From assembly GCA_031407985.1 (NCBI GenBank), contig JANOJB010000002.1:18224-82223 (forward strand): a DNA stretch of 64,000 nt, read 5' to 3'. This DNA is from FEN-1088 sp031407985 (GTDB taxonomy: Bacteria; Myxococcota_A; Polyangia; Fen-1088). Below the pieces are notes generated by a model. It did no database searches. It saw only the letters and a program-made list of their open reading frames with translations, and was not told the origin of the DNA. Made by a program: the position numbers and the translations under genes. Numbering within the stretch: position 1 is the first letter of the stretch; each line of letters starts with the position of its first letter. Of the stretch, positions 50,782-58,819 are shown in pieces.

Positions 50782-52695
50782 TCACCGCCAGGAGCGGTCT
50801 TGACTCTCCAACGTCGCGAGGGTCCGGGAAAACATCCGTCGCCCCTCGCGGAACAAGATCACCAGCGCGGCCAGAAGAAGGCCGGAAAACATTCCGATCC
50901 CTCCCCTGAGGGCCGCGTACTTGGCCCTCCCACGGTTGTCCAAACGGGGGGGAGTGACCATCTCGTAGCGCGACTCGGCCGATACCCGCTCCAGGCTCAG
51001 CTGCAACTCTGCCTTCTTCAATTTCTCGAAGAGTTGGGTGTGCAGCCGGTTCGTGGCGTCTTGTTTGTGACTCAGCTCCCGCACACGTTCCTCCACGCGC
51101 GGGAGATCGCCGACCAGGTGACGCACCTGCCCTAGGCTCCTCAGCGTGTCCCCCAAATCAGAACGTGCCGCGCCCAACTGACCCTGCAGGGACTCGACGC
51201 GATTCTGCATCGCCTGCAAACCACTGCTCGATTGACGATCGATGGCCGACGTCTCGGCGTGCATCTCGGTCTCGATCAGACCCTCGATCCGCCGCTTCTC
51301 ATCGTTCAGCTGCCTAACCTCGGGGTGCCCCTCGGCCAAGCCTCGAGCCAAGGCTTCGGTGAGTTTTTGATTGATGGTTGCCAGGGACTGTCGATAGACC
51401 TGAGAGGACTGAAACTTCGATTGAGCCAACGGCCCCTCCGAAGCAAGCTGTCGTCGCGCGGAGTCCAGTTCACCCTGCAACCGCCGGACCTGGGCCGTCA
51501 GTTCGGCGCGCCGGCTCTCGAGTTGAAAACGGCTGGAGTGCGTCTGCACGGCCTCTTCCGGCAAGCGATCCGCATTCGCCTGTCGGAACTTGGTCCTTTC
51601 GGAGGCGATCTCGCTCAAGTCCTTTTCAACCGACTTCATCTGGTTACGCAAGAATTCCGCCTCGGCGGTAAAGACCTTCAATGCCTTTGTGATTTCGGAC
51701 TGCACGTAGTTCTGCACATGCGCGGTCAAGAATTGAACGGCGCCAACCGCCTTGGCACCGATCACACTCTCCTTGTAGGTCGCGCGATACAAATGTGGTT
51801 CATCCAGGCTTTCGAATTTCAGACGCCCACGAACCGAAGCAACCCCGGAGTCATCGGGATCGCTTTCCCCCAGTTGGCGGACCGTCAATCGCACCAATTC
51901 CGGATTGGTGAAAGCCCGTTCGGGACCGCCGAAGAACTGAAGCGAATCGTCCGGAGTTCGGTCGTTGTCCACCGGATTCACCTTCAGCTGGGGCCGCAAT
52001 CTAATCTCGCACCCCGCCGACAAAGCAGGCGGCACTACGAAAATCGAGCCGAATCCCACGATGGTGGCGCCAGCGGCCAAGATGACGATCAAGAGAGCGT
52101 AGCGGCGAAGGAATTGGTACGCGACCACCAGGCGGCGCACGAAATCGGCAAAAGATGCGTCCGCGTCTTCCACATCGACGCGCGCCACGGGAAGAGGAGG
52201 AGGAGGAAAGTGCCGTGACTCGGGCATGCGAACCAGGGCGCCCGGTGTCGCGGTGGAAATCCATCGTCCCGGAGGCATCAGCGCCACCGTCGCCTCGACC
52301 GAACGTTCGATCAGGAAATTGAATTCGGCGGTGCCGAGGGCCACCCGATCGCCGTTTTTCAAGCGCGCTCGCGTCACGCGCTGGCCACCGACGAAGGTGC
52401 CGTTGGTCGAGTCCAGATCCTCGATCTCCACCCCGTGACTCCAATTCACGATCCGGGCGTGACGCGCCGAGACCGAAGGATCCGAGATACAGATATCCGC
52501 CTCCTCCGTCCGCCCCAGAATCACCGTATTCCGGTCCACGGGGTAGACGCGTCCAGGCTGATCTCCGGCGACCGCCACCAAGAACGCGATCGCCTCGCCA
52601 GATGGAACCGCCCGATCAAGCTTGGCGTCCAGGCCAGCATCGCCTCCGGACACTTCACCCTGGCCCTCGTCGTCGCTCGACGCTTGACTGCTCAT
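50782..52695 (-). CDS. FHA-Wzz fusion: polysaccharide co-polymerase with N-terminal phosphothreonine-binding domain
   Basis: About 637 residues are encoded from ATG 52695. The N-terminal FHA domain has every key residue: LGRTEEADICISDPSVSARH (R, S and H) and STNGTFV. After a Pro-rich linker, one membrane helix (LLIVILAAGATIVGFGSIFV) leads into a Wzz periplasmic part. That part holds a long coiled coil (Arg/Glu/Gln-rich, about residues 310-570), then VTPPRLDNRG and a second membrane helix near the C-terminus. No C-terminal tyrosine-kinase domain exists. The domain order implies control of polymer length or export by a phosphorylated partner. A kinase gene is nearby at 55316. Confidence 0.92.
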   Translation of the reverse strand: MSSQASSDDEGQGEVSGGDAGLDAKLDRAVPSGEAIAFLVAVAGDQPGRVYPVDRNTVILGRTEEADICISDPSVSARHARIVNWSHGVEIEDLDSTNGTFVGGQRVTRARLKNGDRVALGTAEFNFLIERSVEATVALMPPGRWISTATPGALVRMPESRHFPPPPLPVARVDVEDADASFADFVRRLVVAYQFLRRYALLIVILAAGATIVGFGSIFVVPPALSAGCEIRLRPQLKVNPVDNDRTPDDSLQFFGGPERAFTNPELVRLTVRQLGESDPDDSGVASVRGRLKFESLDEPHLYRATYKESVIGAKAVGAVQFLTAHVQNYVQSEITKALKVFTAEAEFLRNQMKSVEKDLSEIASERTKFRQANADRLPEEAVQTHSSRFQLESRRAELTAQVRRLQGELDSARRQLASEGPLAQSKFQSSQVYRQSLATINQKLTEALARGLAEGHPEVRQLNDEKRRIEGLIETEMHAETSAIDRQSSSGLQAMQNRVESLQGQLGAARSDLGDTLRSLGQVRHLVGDLPRVEERVRELSHKQDATNRLHTQLFEKLKKAELQLSLERVSAESRYEMVTPPRLDNRGRAKYAALRGGIGMFSGLLLAALVILFREGRRMFSRTLATLESQDRSWR

Positions 52696-52886
52696 CGGAA
52701 ATCCCGGGCGCAGTCTACCATCGTCGTGCTGTAACCGCCTGATTTTCCCCATGACCAGGTCACCTTCTGTCCGCGGAAGCAGTTCCGCATGAACCCAGCA
52801 CCGAAAGGACGGGGATCCGTGGCCCGATCGTCACGAACGGCTTGCGCCCAATCGGTCGGAAGCGGCCGCCTCGTTTGGGGCTGACA

Positions 52887-54299
52887 CTAATAGGCCCCCT
52901 GATTCTTCTTGGAACCGAACACCGTCAGAAAGATGATCTTCAGGTCCAATCCCAGGTACCAGTTCGTGATGTAGTCCAGGTCATACCGAATCCGCCGCTC
53001 CATCTTCTCGAGCGTGTCGGTCTCACCCCGAAATCCGTTCACCTGCGCCCAGCCCGTGATGCCCGGCTTGACCTTGTGACGAAGCATGTAGCCACGAATC
53101 AGCGTCCGATATTCCTTGTTGTGCGCCAAGGCGTGGGGTCGCGGGCCCACGATGGACATTTCGCCTGTCAGCACCTGCAGAAACTGCGGGAGCTCGTCGA
53201 TCGACGTGCGGCGGAGGAAGGCACCGATGCGGGTAAACCGATCGTCATCCTTGGTCGCCTGTCGAACCTCGGGACCATCCTCCAGGACCTTCATCGTGCG
53301 AAACTTTAGAACCCGAATCTCCTTGGCGTTCAGTCCGAACCGGCGCTGCCTGAAGAAGACCGGTCCGGGGGACGTGACCTTCACGGCGATCGCCACCGCT
53401 ATCATGGGAAGCGCGACAATCGAGAGAATGATGGTTCCCAGTACCAGATCCTCCACGCGCTTAAGCCAACCGGCTACCCCCTGGAACGGAGAATCGTAAA
53501 TGCTGACGACCGGAATGTCGGCGATCTGTTGCCATCTTCCGTGCATGAGGTCGTAAGTAAAGAAATCGGCCGCGAGGTAGACCGTGGCCGTGGTATCGGC
53601 AAGCGCCTGCAACACATCCCCAATCCGCCCCTCCGCGCGTAGCGGCAACGCGATGTAGACGATGTCGACCTTACCGGCCTGAGCGTCCTCGATCAGCTTG
53701 GCGGTAGACCCGGAGAAGGCGCACCACCGCTGGTCGAACTTGCGCCGCCTGCCGGGCGAACGGTCGTCATACACCCCTATGAGGCGCATCCCCAACCAGG
53801 ATCGTTCGGCCACGCTCCGGCAGAGTTTCTCCGCGACCTGTGTCGCACCGAGAACGGCGACGTTACGTGTGTTGCGCCCCTTGGCGCGGATGTACCTGAG
53901 AGCCACCCGGGCGCACATGCGCCAACCACCAAGCAGGATCGGCGTGACGACGAACCATCCCACCGTGACTGCCCGCGAAAACGACGCGCCGGTTTTCGTG
54001 GCGAAGGCCAGGGCCAACAGGACCAGCGGAACAATCAGCCAGGTCGTCACCGCAGCCCAGAATTCATGGCCGATTCGTTCTGACCTCCAAGCCCGGTAAA
54101 GGCCTCGGTACTCCGCTATCAGATTGAAGGTGACCAGCGCCACGGCCGTCGCTGCGGTCATCGGCGAACGCCAGGAATCTTGATAGATCACGCACACCAA
54201 CAGGTGTCCAAGCGCGATCGAAACGAAATCCGCCAAACGCTGAAAAGCGCTCAGAAGCTCCTCGTTCCCTCTCAGAACTCCACTCGACTCCCGCCTCAT
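52887..54299 (-). CDS. Polyprenyl glycosylphosphotransferase, initiating enzyme of exopolysaccharide synthesis
   Basis: The 470-residue product transfers a sugar-1-phosphate to undecaprenyl phosphate at the inner membrane. It has four to five N-terminal helices, a central CoA-binding-like domain (NVAVLGATQVAEKLCRSVAE), and the conserved C-terminal catalytic domain. The latter shows TSPGPVFFRQRRFGLNAKEI, VLKFRTMKVLEDG, RRTSIDELPQFLQVLTGEMS, VGPRPHALAHN and KPGITGWAQVNG. It is complete. Together with the glycosyltransferases downstream it defines the start of a Wzx/Wzy-type pathway, though neither flippase nor polymerase is seen here. Confidence 0.95.
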   Translation of the reverse strand: MRRESSGVLRGNEELLSAFQRLADFVSIALGHLLVCVIYQDSWRSPMTAATAVALVTFNLIAEYRGLYRAWRSERIGHEFWAAVTTWLIVPLVLLALAFATKTGASFSRAVTVGWFVVTPILLGGWRMCARVALRYIRAKGRNTRNVAVLGATQVAEKLCRSVAERSWLGMRLIGVYDDRSPGRRRKFDQRWCAFSGSTAKLIEDAQAGKVDIVYIALPLRAEGRIGDVLQALADTTATVYLAADFFTYDLMHGRWQQIADIPVVSIYDSPFQGVAGWLKRVEDLVLGTIILSIVALPMIAVAIAVKVTSPGPVFFRQRRFGLNAKEIRVLKFRTMKVLEDGPEVRQATKDDDRFTRIGAFLRRTSIDELPQFLQVLTGEMSIVGPRPHALAHNKEYRTLIRGYMLRHKVKPGITGWAQVNGFRGETDTLEKMERRIRYDLDYITNWYLGLDLKIIFLTVFGSKKNQGAY

Positions 54300-54615
54300 G
54301 ACATGCCTAGGCTAGATGGTTTCCATTTTCTACGAATTAACACTCAGCGGCTACCATTTAAGAACGGTCAGTGTAGATGTCTTTTATGTGATTTTCCATA
54401 CCGTTCGTGATGGATCTAGTCAATTTACGGAACCGTTAAGTAACTGAAATAGTTTCGAAACATTGAAACCAATTTGCGTCCGTGAAAACATGGTTCTGCC
54501 GAGTCGTTGCGACAGCCAGGCTGGGAGCGAATGCCGTGCCGGCGCGGCTTCATCACGCGGAACCGTGGCACCATCCCCAGCCCACGCCAATCGGGAGTAA
54601 GCTGTTCAACTGCCC
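54300..54615. promoter_or_regulatory. AT-rich divergent control region
   Basis: This 316-base stretch is markedly AT-richer than its surroundings. GAACGGT at 54362-54368 is matched by ACCGTTC at 54400-54406, with ACCGTTA near 54432. GTTTCGAAAC is a palindrome near 54453. These are candidate operator sites for the divergent glycosylphosphotransferase and membrane-protein genes. No gene is apparent. Confidence 0.45.
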
Positions 54616-55395
54616 GTGCGCGCATCCCTAATCGCCCTGCTGGTTCAGTCGAACGATGGTCGTGGGGGCTGGATCGGCAGTTGGTCGCCCGGTATCGGGG
54701 ATCCGTCGTTCGCGGGTTGGTTGACCGTCATTGCGTACCTCGTCGCATCGTGGCTGTGCCTCGCCGTCTTCCGGCGCATGAAGCGGACGCCCGCCGGCCC
54801 CAACGGAACAACCAGCTACACCGAGGCCCTGGGTCCAGCGTTCCTCGCGTTGGCAGGCAGAAAACGAACCCTGTTGATGTTGCCCCTCGAAAGGCGCCTG
54901 GCGGCCCTGTGGCTTGCCATAGCGGCGTTGCTCTTTCTCCTCGGCATCAACAAGCAGCTTGACCTCCAAACCGTGGTGACGGAGACAGGCCGAGTCCTGG
55001 CCCGAAGCGGGGCCTGGTACGAACAACGAAGATCATTTCAAGCGGCCTTCATCGTCCTCGTGGTGCTCGCCGGACTGTGGGGTCTTCGCTGCGTCTCCCT
55101 ATTGGCACAAGGAGGTATGGCCCAGTTGCGGGCGGTCCTTGTGGGAATGGTCTTCTTGATATCCTTTGTCGCGGTCCGCGCGGCGTCCTTCCATCACGTC
55201 GACAGCCTTCTGGGTTTGCGGCTCGCCGGTTTCAAGTTGAACTGGATCCTGGAATTGGGAGGTATCGCGTTCATCGCCTTGGGTGCATACCGCGTGGGGC
55301 GGCGGTCCCCGTCGGCTAGGGCGAATCGGCGCGGGGCGCGACCGCGGGCACCGGCACCGGCCCCGACGCGGGGAGCGCGGGATCGGCCCCCCTGA
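54616..55395 (+). CDS. Hypothetical multi-pass membrane protein
   Basis: The 259-residue frame starts at a GTG. Six hydrophobic segments are visible, among them GWLTVIAYLVASWLCLAVFR, LERRLAALWLAIAALLFLLG, QAAFIVLVVLAGLWGLRCVS and AVLVGMVFLISFVAVRAASF. The C-terminal tail is Arg/Pro/Ala-rich. The tail overlaps the end of the convergent kinase gene by 80 bases, so the last 27 residues may not be functional. It could contribute to polymer export or synthesis by position, but the family is unknown to me. Confidence 0.72.
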   Translation: MRASLIALLVQSNDGRGGWIGSWSPGIGDPSFAGWLTVIAYLVASWLCLAVFRRMKRTPAGPNGTTSYTEALGPAFLALAGRKRTLLMLPLERRLAALWLAIAALLFLLGINKQLDLQTVVTETGRVLARSGAWYEQRRSFQAAFIVLVVLAGLWGLRCVSLLAQGGMAQLRAVLVGMVFLISFVAVRAASFHHVDSLLGLRLAGFKLNWILELGGIAFIALGAYRVGRRSPSARANRRGARPRAPAPAPTRGARDRPP

Positions 55396-57715
55396 CCTCG
55401 GATTCGCCAACAGGCTGCCGCCGAAATTCCCGTTTCGGCGGAGCATTCAAGCTGGACACGAAGTAGGCGATCGCTAGACCCAACGCCCCGGCGGCGAAAA
55501 CCGCCGCCATAATGACAAGGATCCACTGACTGCGCGAAGCACGATCCGGTCCGCGCGGGCGCGCCGCCCGCCGGACCGCCGACGCCCCAGCCGCGGATGC
55601 CGCCATGACCTCACGGGCCTGCGCGATCGACATCGCATCGAGCTGTACTGTCTTGGTCGGCATCTTCTCAAATCCGTCGACCGTTCTCGGCGTCACCCTG
55701 TGGGGTCGCGGAACCTGCACCTTGATCGGGGCGTCCTGAGCCCGGGGCCCCGCCCCAAAAACCTCCTGGATCTTCCTGCGTCGATCCGCGAGGAGTTCAC
55801 CGAATTCTCGACGCACCCACTGTCCGACCTCGCTGGCGGATGCGACCAAGCGGTCGGCGGCGGCCGCGTCCAACAATTCGCGCGCCATTTCTTCGGCGTT
55901 CGTGTAGCGGCCCTCGGGTGATCGGCTCAGCGCTTTGAGCACGATAGCGTCCAGGCTGGGCGGCCCTCCAAACTCGCTGGGCGGTGGGATCTTCCTTTTC
56001 AGAACCTTCATAACCGTTTGATCGTAGGTCTCGCCGGCGAACAAACTTTGTCCCGTCAGCGCCGTCCACATGACGGCTCCCACAGAAAAGATATCCGTTC
56101 GCGAGTCGAGCGACTGTCCGAGGAGCTGCTCGGGCGCCATGAACGCGGGCTTTCCAATGGTCCCCGGATCGGCATCGCCCGCATCGTCGTCGTGCGCGTG
56201 ACGAGCACTCCCAAAATCCGTCAGGCGAGCACTACCGTCCACGCCCACCAGGACGTTTTGGGGTGATATGTCAGCATGGACCAAACCCAGGCGTCGACCC
56301 TCTTGATCCGTTATGGCGTGCACGTACTGCAGGCCCCTCAAAAGGTCCAACATGATGGCGACCACGACTCCGGGCGGCGGTCGCCTCTCGTCTATCAGCA
56401 ACTCCCCGAGGGAGGTTCCCTCGATATAGTCGAGTATGAGAAACGGCTGATTTTGGTAGGCGCCGACATCGACGAGCACCTGGAGGTTGGGATGGTTGAG
56501 CATCCCGCCAATCCGCGCCTCGCGAGCGAACGACTTTACCGCCACCTCGGTTTGACTGGCATGCTGCCGAACCACCTTCAACGTGTAGAGCCGCTGGAAT
56601 GCCCCTGCCCCCGTCCGCCGGCAGACGTAAATCGAACCCATCGCCCCTTGCGCGATGCGGATCGCGACCTCGTAGGCCCCGACGCGAAACGTCGAGGTAA
56701 CGGCCGCGGCCGAGGCGGGGGGGGCGCCCGTGTTGGAGGACAAAGGCTCCACCGTTGAGTCGAGCGTCGATGAAGGAGGAGCGGCTGCCGGGCGGACAGC
56801 TGACGCCGGTTCCGAAGGCGTTGATCCAAACACAACCACGGTCGCCTCGGGGCTGTTTGGACGCGCACGTGGTGGCGACGCGCTGTCTCCGGATTGAGCG
56901 TCCGAAGGGGCCGATTCGTCTCCTGTTTCTCTCGCCGGTGACGGTCTGGGAACCCACCACAGCGTGGCGTTCGGACCCGAACCAGACTTCCTCGGTTGAT
57001 GCCCCTCGGACTGCGGCGACGTGGCGGGCGCCGGCGTGACGGGCGACGTGGCAGGCTGTGTCGCGGCGGGCTCCGATGGGTTGCCCGATGATGTATGGGC
57101 CTCGCCTTGCAAGCCGTCGAGAGTCACCCGAATCAGGTCGGGCGGCGGGGCAACCTCCGTACGACGGTCTGGCAGGGACCCTCCGGCGACTGAACCGTCA
57201 CCACCTGAGGCAGACTGACGAGCCACGACGTCCACGGGGGACTCTTTCTGCCCTTCCATTGAATCCGAGTAGTCATACTCAACCGGATCGCTCAGCTCGG
57301 CGTCCGCCATCTCAGGGGAAGCCGGCATGTTCGTCGACAACTCTCCGGCGGAATCGCTTGTGCTGGACGTCAGGGATGCTTCGTCCGAAATCAAAATCCC
57401 CCGATCACAGAGCGCACGAAGGTACCCCGCGGCCACGGAGGTGGTCATGCCGGCGAGTTGGGCCAAATCTTCGATGGTTCGACGCCCATCCGCCAACGCA
57501 AGCAGTGTCCGCTCTTCGGCCCGCAACGTTGACAGTCCGACGGATTCCTCCGAACTTCCGGTCGCCGCGCGCGTCCGACTGTCGACCTCGACGGAACGCG
57601 CCGACCATCGAAACGTAACTCTGGGATTCACCGTGAGAACCAGCCGGGAGCTAAGGGGCGCGACCATGTCCTTCCCCGTCTTCTTGTTGGCCGACTTCAA
57701 ACCGCCGTCCCCCAC
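55316..57715 (-). CDS. Ser/Thr protein kinase with N-terminal winged-helix-like domain
   Basis: The product has up to 799 residues (ATG also at 57667). Around residues 60-110 lies a helical domain (EERTLLALADGRRTIEDLAQ, then AGMTTSVAAGYLRALCDRGI) of the type found in DUF4388-like myxobacterial proteins. A 230-residue Ser/Pro/Ala linker follows, then a kinase domain: G-loop AQGAMGSIYVC, K380, catalytic loop HADISPQN at 480, DFGSARH at 500, and MAPEQ. The usual Arg of HRD is Ala, so activation is not RD-type. One helix near 731-756 anchors the C-terminus. It is the only kinase in the polysaccharide locus and a candidate partner of the FHA-Wzz protein. Confidence 0.9.
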   Translation of the reverse strand: MGDGGLKSANKKTGKDMVAPLSSRLVLTVNPRVTFRWSARSVEVDSRTRAATGSSEESVGLSTLRAEERTLLALADGRRTIEDLAQLAGMTTSVAAGYLRALCDRGILISDEASLTSSTSDSAGELSTNMPASPEMADAELSDPVEYDYSDSMEGQKESPVDVVARQSASGGDGSVAGGSLPDRRTEVAPPPDLIRVTLDGLQGEAHTSSGNPSEPAATQPATSPVTPAPATSPQSEGHQPRKSGSGPNATLWWVPRPSPARETGDESAPSDAQSGDSASPPRARPNSPEATVVVFGSTPSEPASAVRPAAAPPSSTLDSTVEPLSSNTGAPPASAAAVTSTFRVGAYEVAIRIAQGAMGSIYVCRRTGAGAFQRLYTLKVVRQHASQTEVAVKSFAREARIGGMLNHPNLQVLVDVGAYQNQPFLILDYIEGTSLGELLIDERRPPPGVVVAIMLDLLRGLQYVHAITDQEGRRLGLVHADISPQNVLVGVDGSARLTDFGSARHAHDDDAGDADPGTIGKPAFMAPEQLLGQSLDSRTDIFSVGAVMWTALTGQSLFAGETYDQTVMKVLKRKIPPPSEFGGPPSLDAIVLKALSRSPEGRYTNAEEMARELLDAAAADRLVASASEVGQWVRREFGELLADRRRKIQEVFGAGPRAQDAPIKVQVPRPHRVTPRTVDGFEKMPTKTVQLDAMSIAQAREVMAASAAGASAVRRAARPRGPDRASRSQWILVIMAAVFAAGALGLAIAYFVSSLNAPPKREFRRQPVGESEVRGADPALPASGPVPVPAVAPRADSP

Positions 57716-57892
57716 GCGAAAGGGGTTATCGACAAACCGGTACCAAAGAGGTTCTTCACCCTGTAATCGCAGCTATTCGACATCGCAACATCCTGGAGCG
57801 TAAGCGAATCAACCGGTTTCGAACATTCCGCGCCGTTCGAATACAAGCGTAGATTCCGTGTGCGTGCCGCCAGCCAGCCCGGCCCGGTTGCC

Positions 57893-58813
57893 TCAGAAGC
57901 GGGCCGGCGTGCGCGCGCGGACGCCTTCGTTCAGGCGTTCCAAAGCGCGACGTTTTCCCATCCACAACGATGTGTGCTCGAAGCGATGCAGATAGGCCAG
58001 ATAGGCCTGGTCCTTCATCCGAGGCGCGCGTTCGATGAAAGCCTTGATATAGCCAAACAGGATCCCCAAACCGCTGACCACATAGGGCCGTTCAATCATC
58101 CGGTACAAGGCCACCGCCGCCATGTAAAGCGGTGACGAACCCATGAAGTATTTTCCGCGCCCCCAGCGCTGCCGCCCCGTCCACAGGCTGACGTGGCTGG
58201 ACCCCATTTGGCGCAGATGCATGATCCGCAATTCCGGGTCGTTGATCGAGCGCGCAATCCACCCCCGCATGCGGCACATGTGACCGTCAATGCCGTCCCA
58301 ACAGACCTCGCGCACAAAGCCTCCTATGGCCTGGAAACACGCGACCCTGTAGAACTTCACCGGCCCGACCGAGTTCTCGTCTCCGGTCCGTTCCAGCACC
58401 TCGTCTCTCCCGTAGCGCAGGAACAGCTTGCCCGACAGTGTGCCCAGCCACGGATCCTCTTCGAACAGTTCCATGGTTCGTTCGAAATAACGGGGCGGCA
58501 TTTCCAGGTCGCAGTCGAACTTGCAGACGTAGTCGTAGTCGCCCAGGTTGACCTGAGCGAGCCCGTGATAGAGCGCGTCGATCACCCCGGGACCCACCGA
58601 GCGGTGACCCCGGTTGTCGCGCCGGATCACCTGAATGAAGGGATACTTGGCAGCGGCGGCGACCAGAATCCGTGGGGTATCGTCGCTGGAACCGTCATCC
58701 ACGATCAACCATTTGGCCGGAAGGACGCTTTGGGCGGCGACCGTGTCGATGGTGACTTGAAGGTATTCAGCCTCATCGCGGCAGGGGGAAACCAAAAGGT
58801 AGCGACGAGACAT
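57893..58813 (-). CDS. Family 2 glycosyltransferase
   Basis: The 306-residue product has the GT-A fold: SPCRDEAEYLQVTIDTVAAQ, then IVDDGSSDDTPRILVAAAAK with the nucleotide-binding Asp, and the DxD-like FDCDLEMPPRYFERTMELFE. An extended C-terminus includes YNASFIIER-like hydrophobic residues near IERPYVVSGLGILFGYIKAF, a probable membrane-associated helix. It follows asnB by six bases on the same strand. The donor and acceptor are unknown. Confidence 0.92.
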   Translation of the reverse strand: MSRRYLLVSPCRDEAEYLQVTIDTVAAQSVLPAKWLIVDDGSSDDTPRILVAAAAKYPFIQVIRRDNRGHRSVGPGVIDALYHGLAQVNLGDYDYVCKFDCDLEMPPRYFERTMELFEEDPWLGTLSGKLFLRYGRDEVLERTGDENSVGPVKFYRVACFQAIGGFVREVCWDGIDGHMCRMRGWIARSINDPELRIMHLRQMGSSHVSLWTGRQRWGRGKYFMGSSPLYMAAVALYRMIERPYVVSGLGILFGYIKAFIERAPRMKDQAYLAYLHRFEHTSLWMGKRRALERLNEGVRARTPARF

Positions 58814-58819
58814 GTTTCC

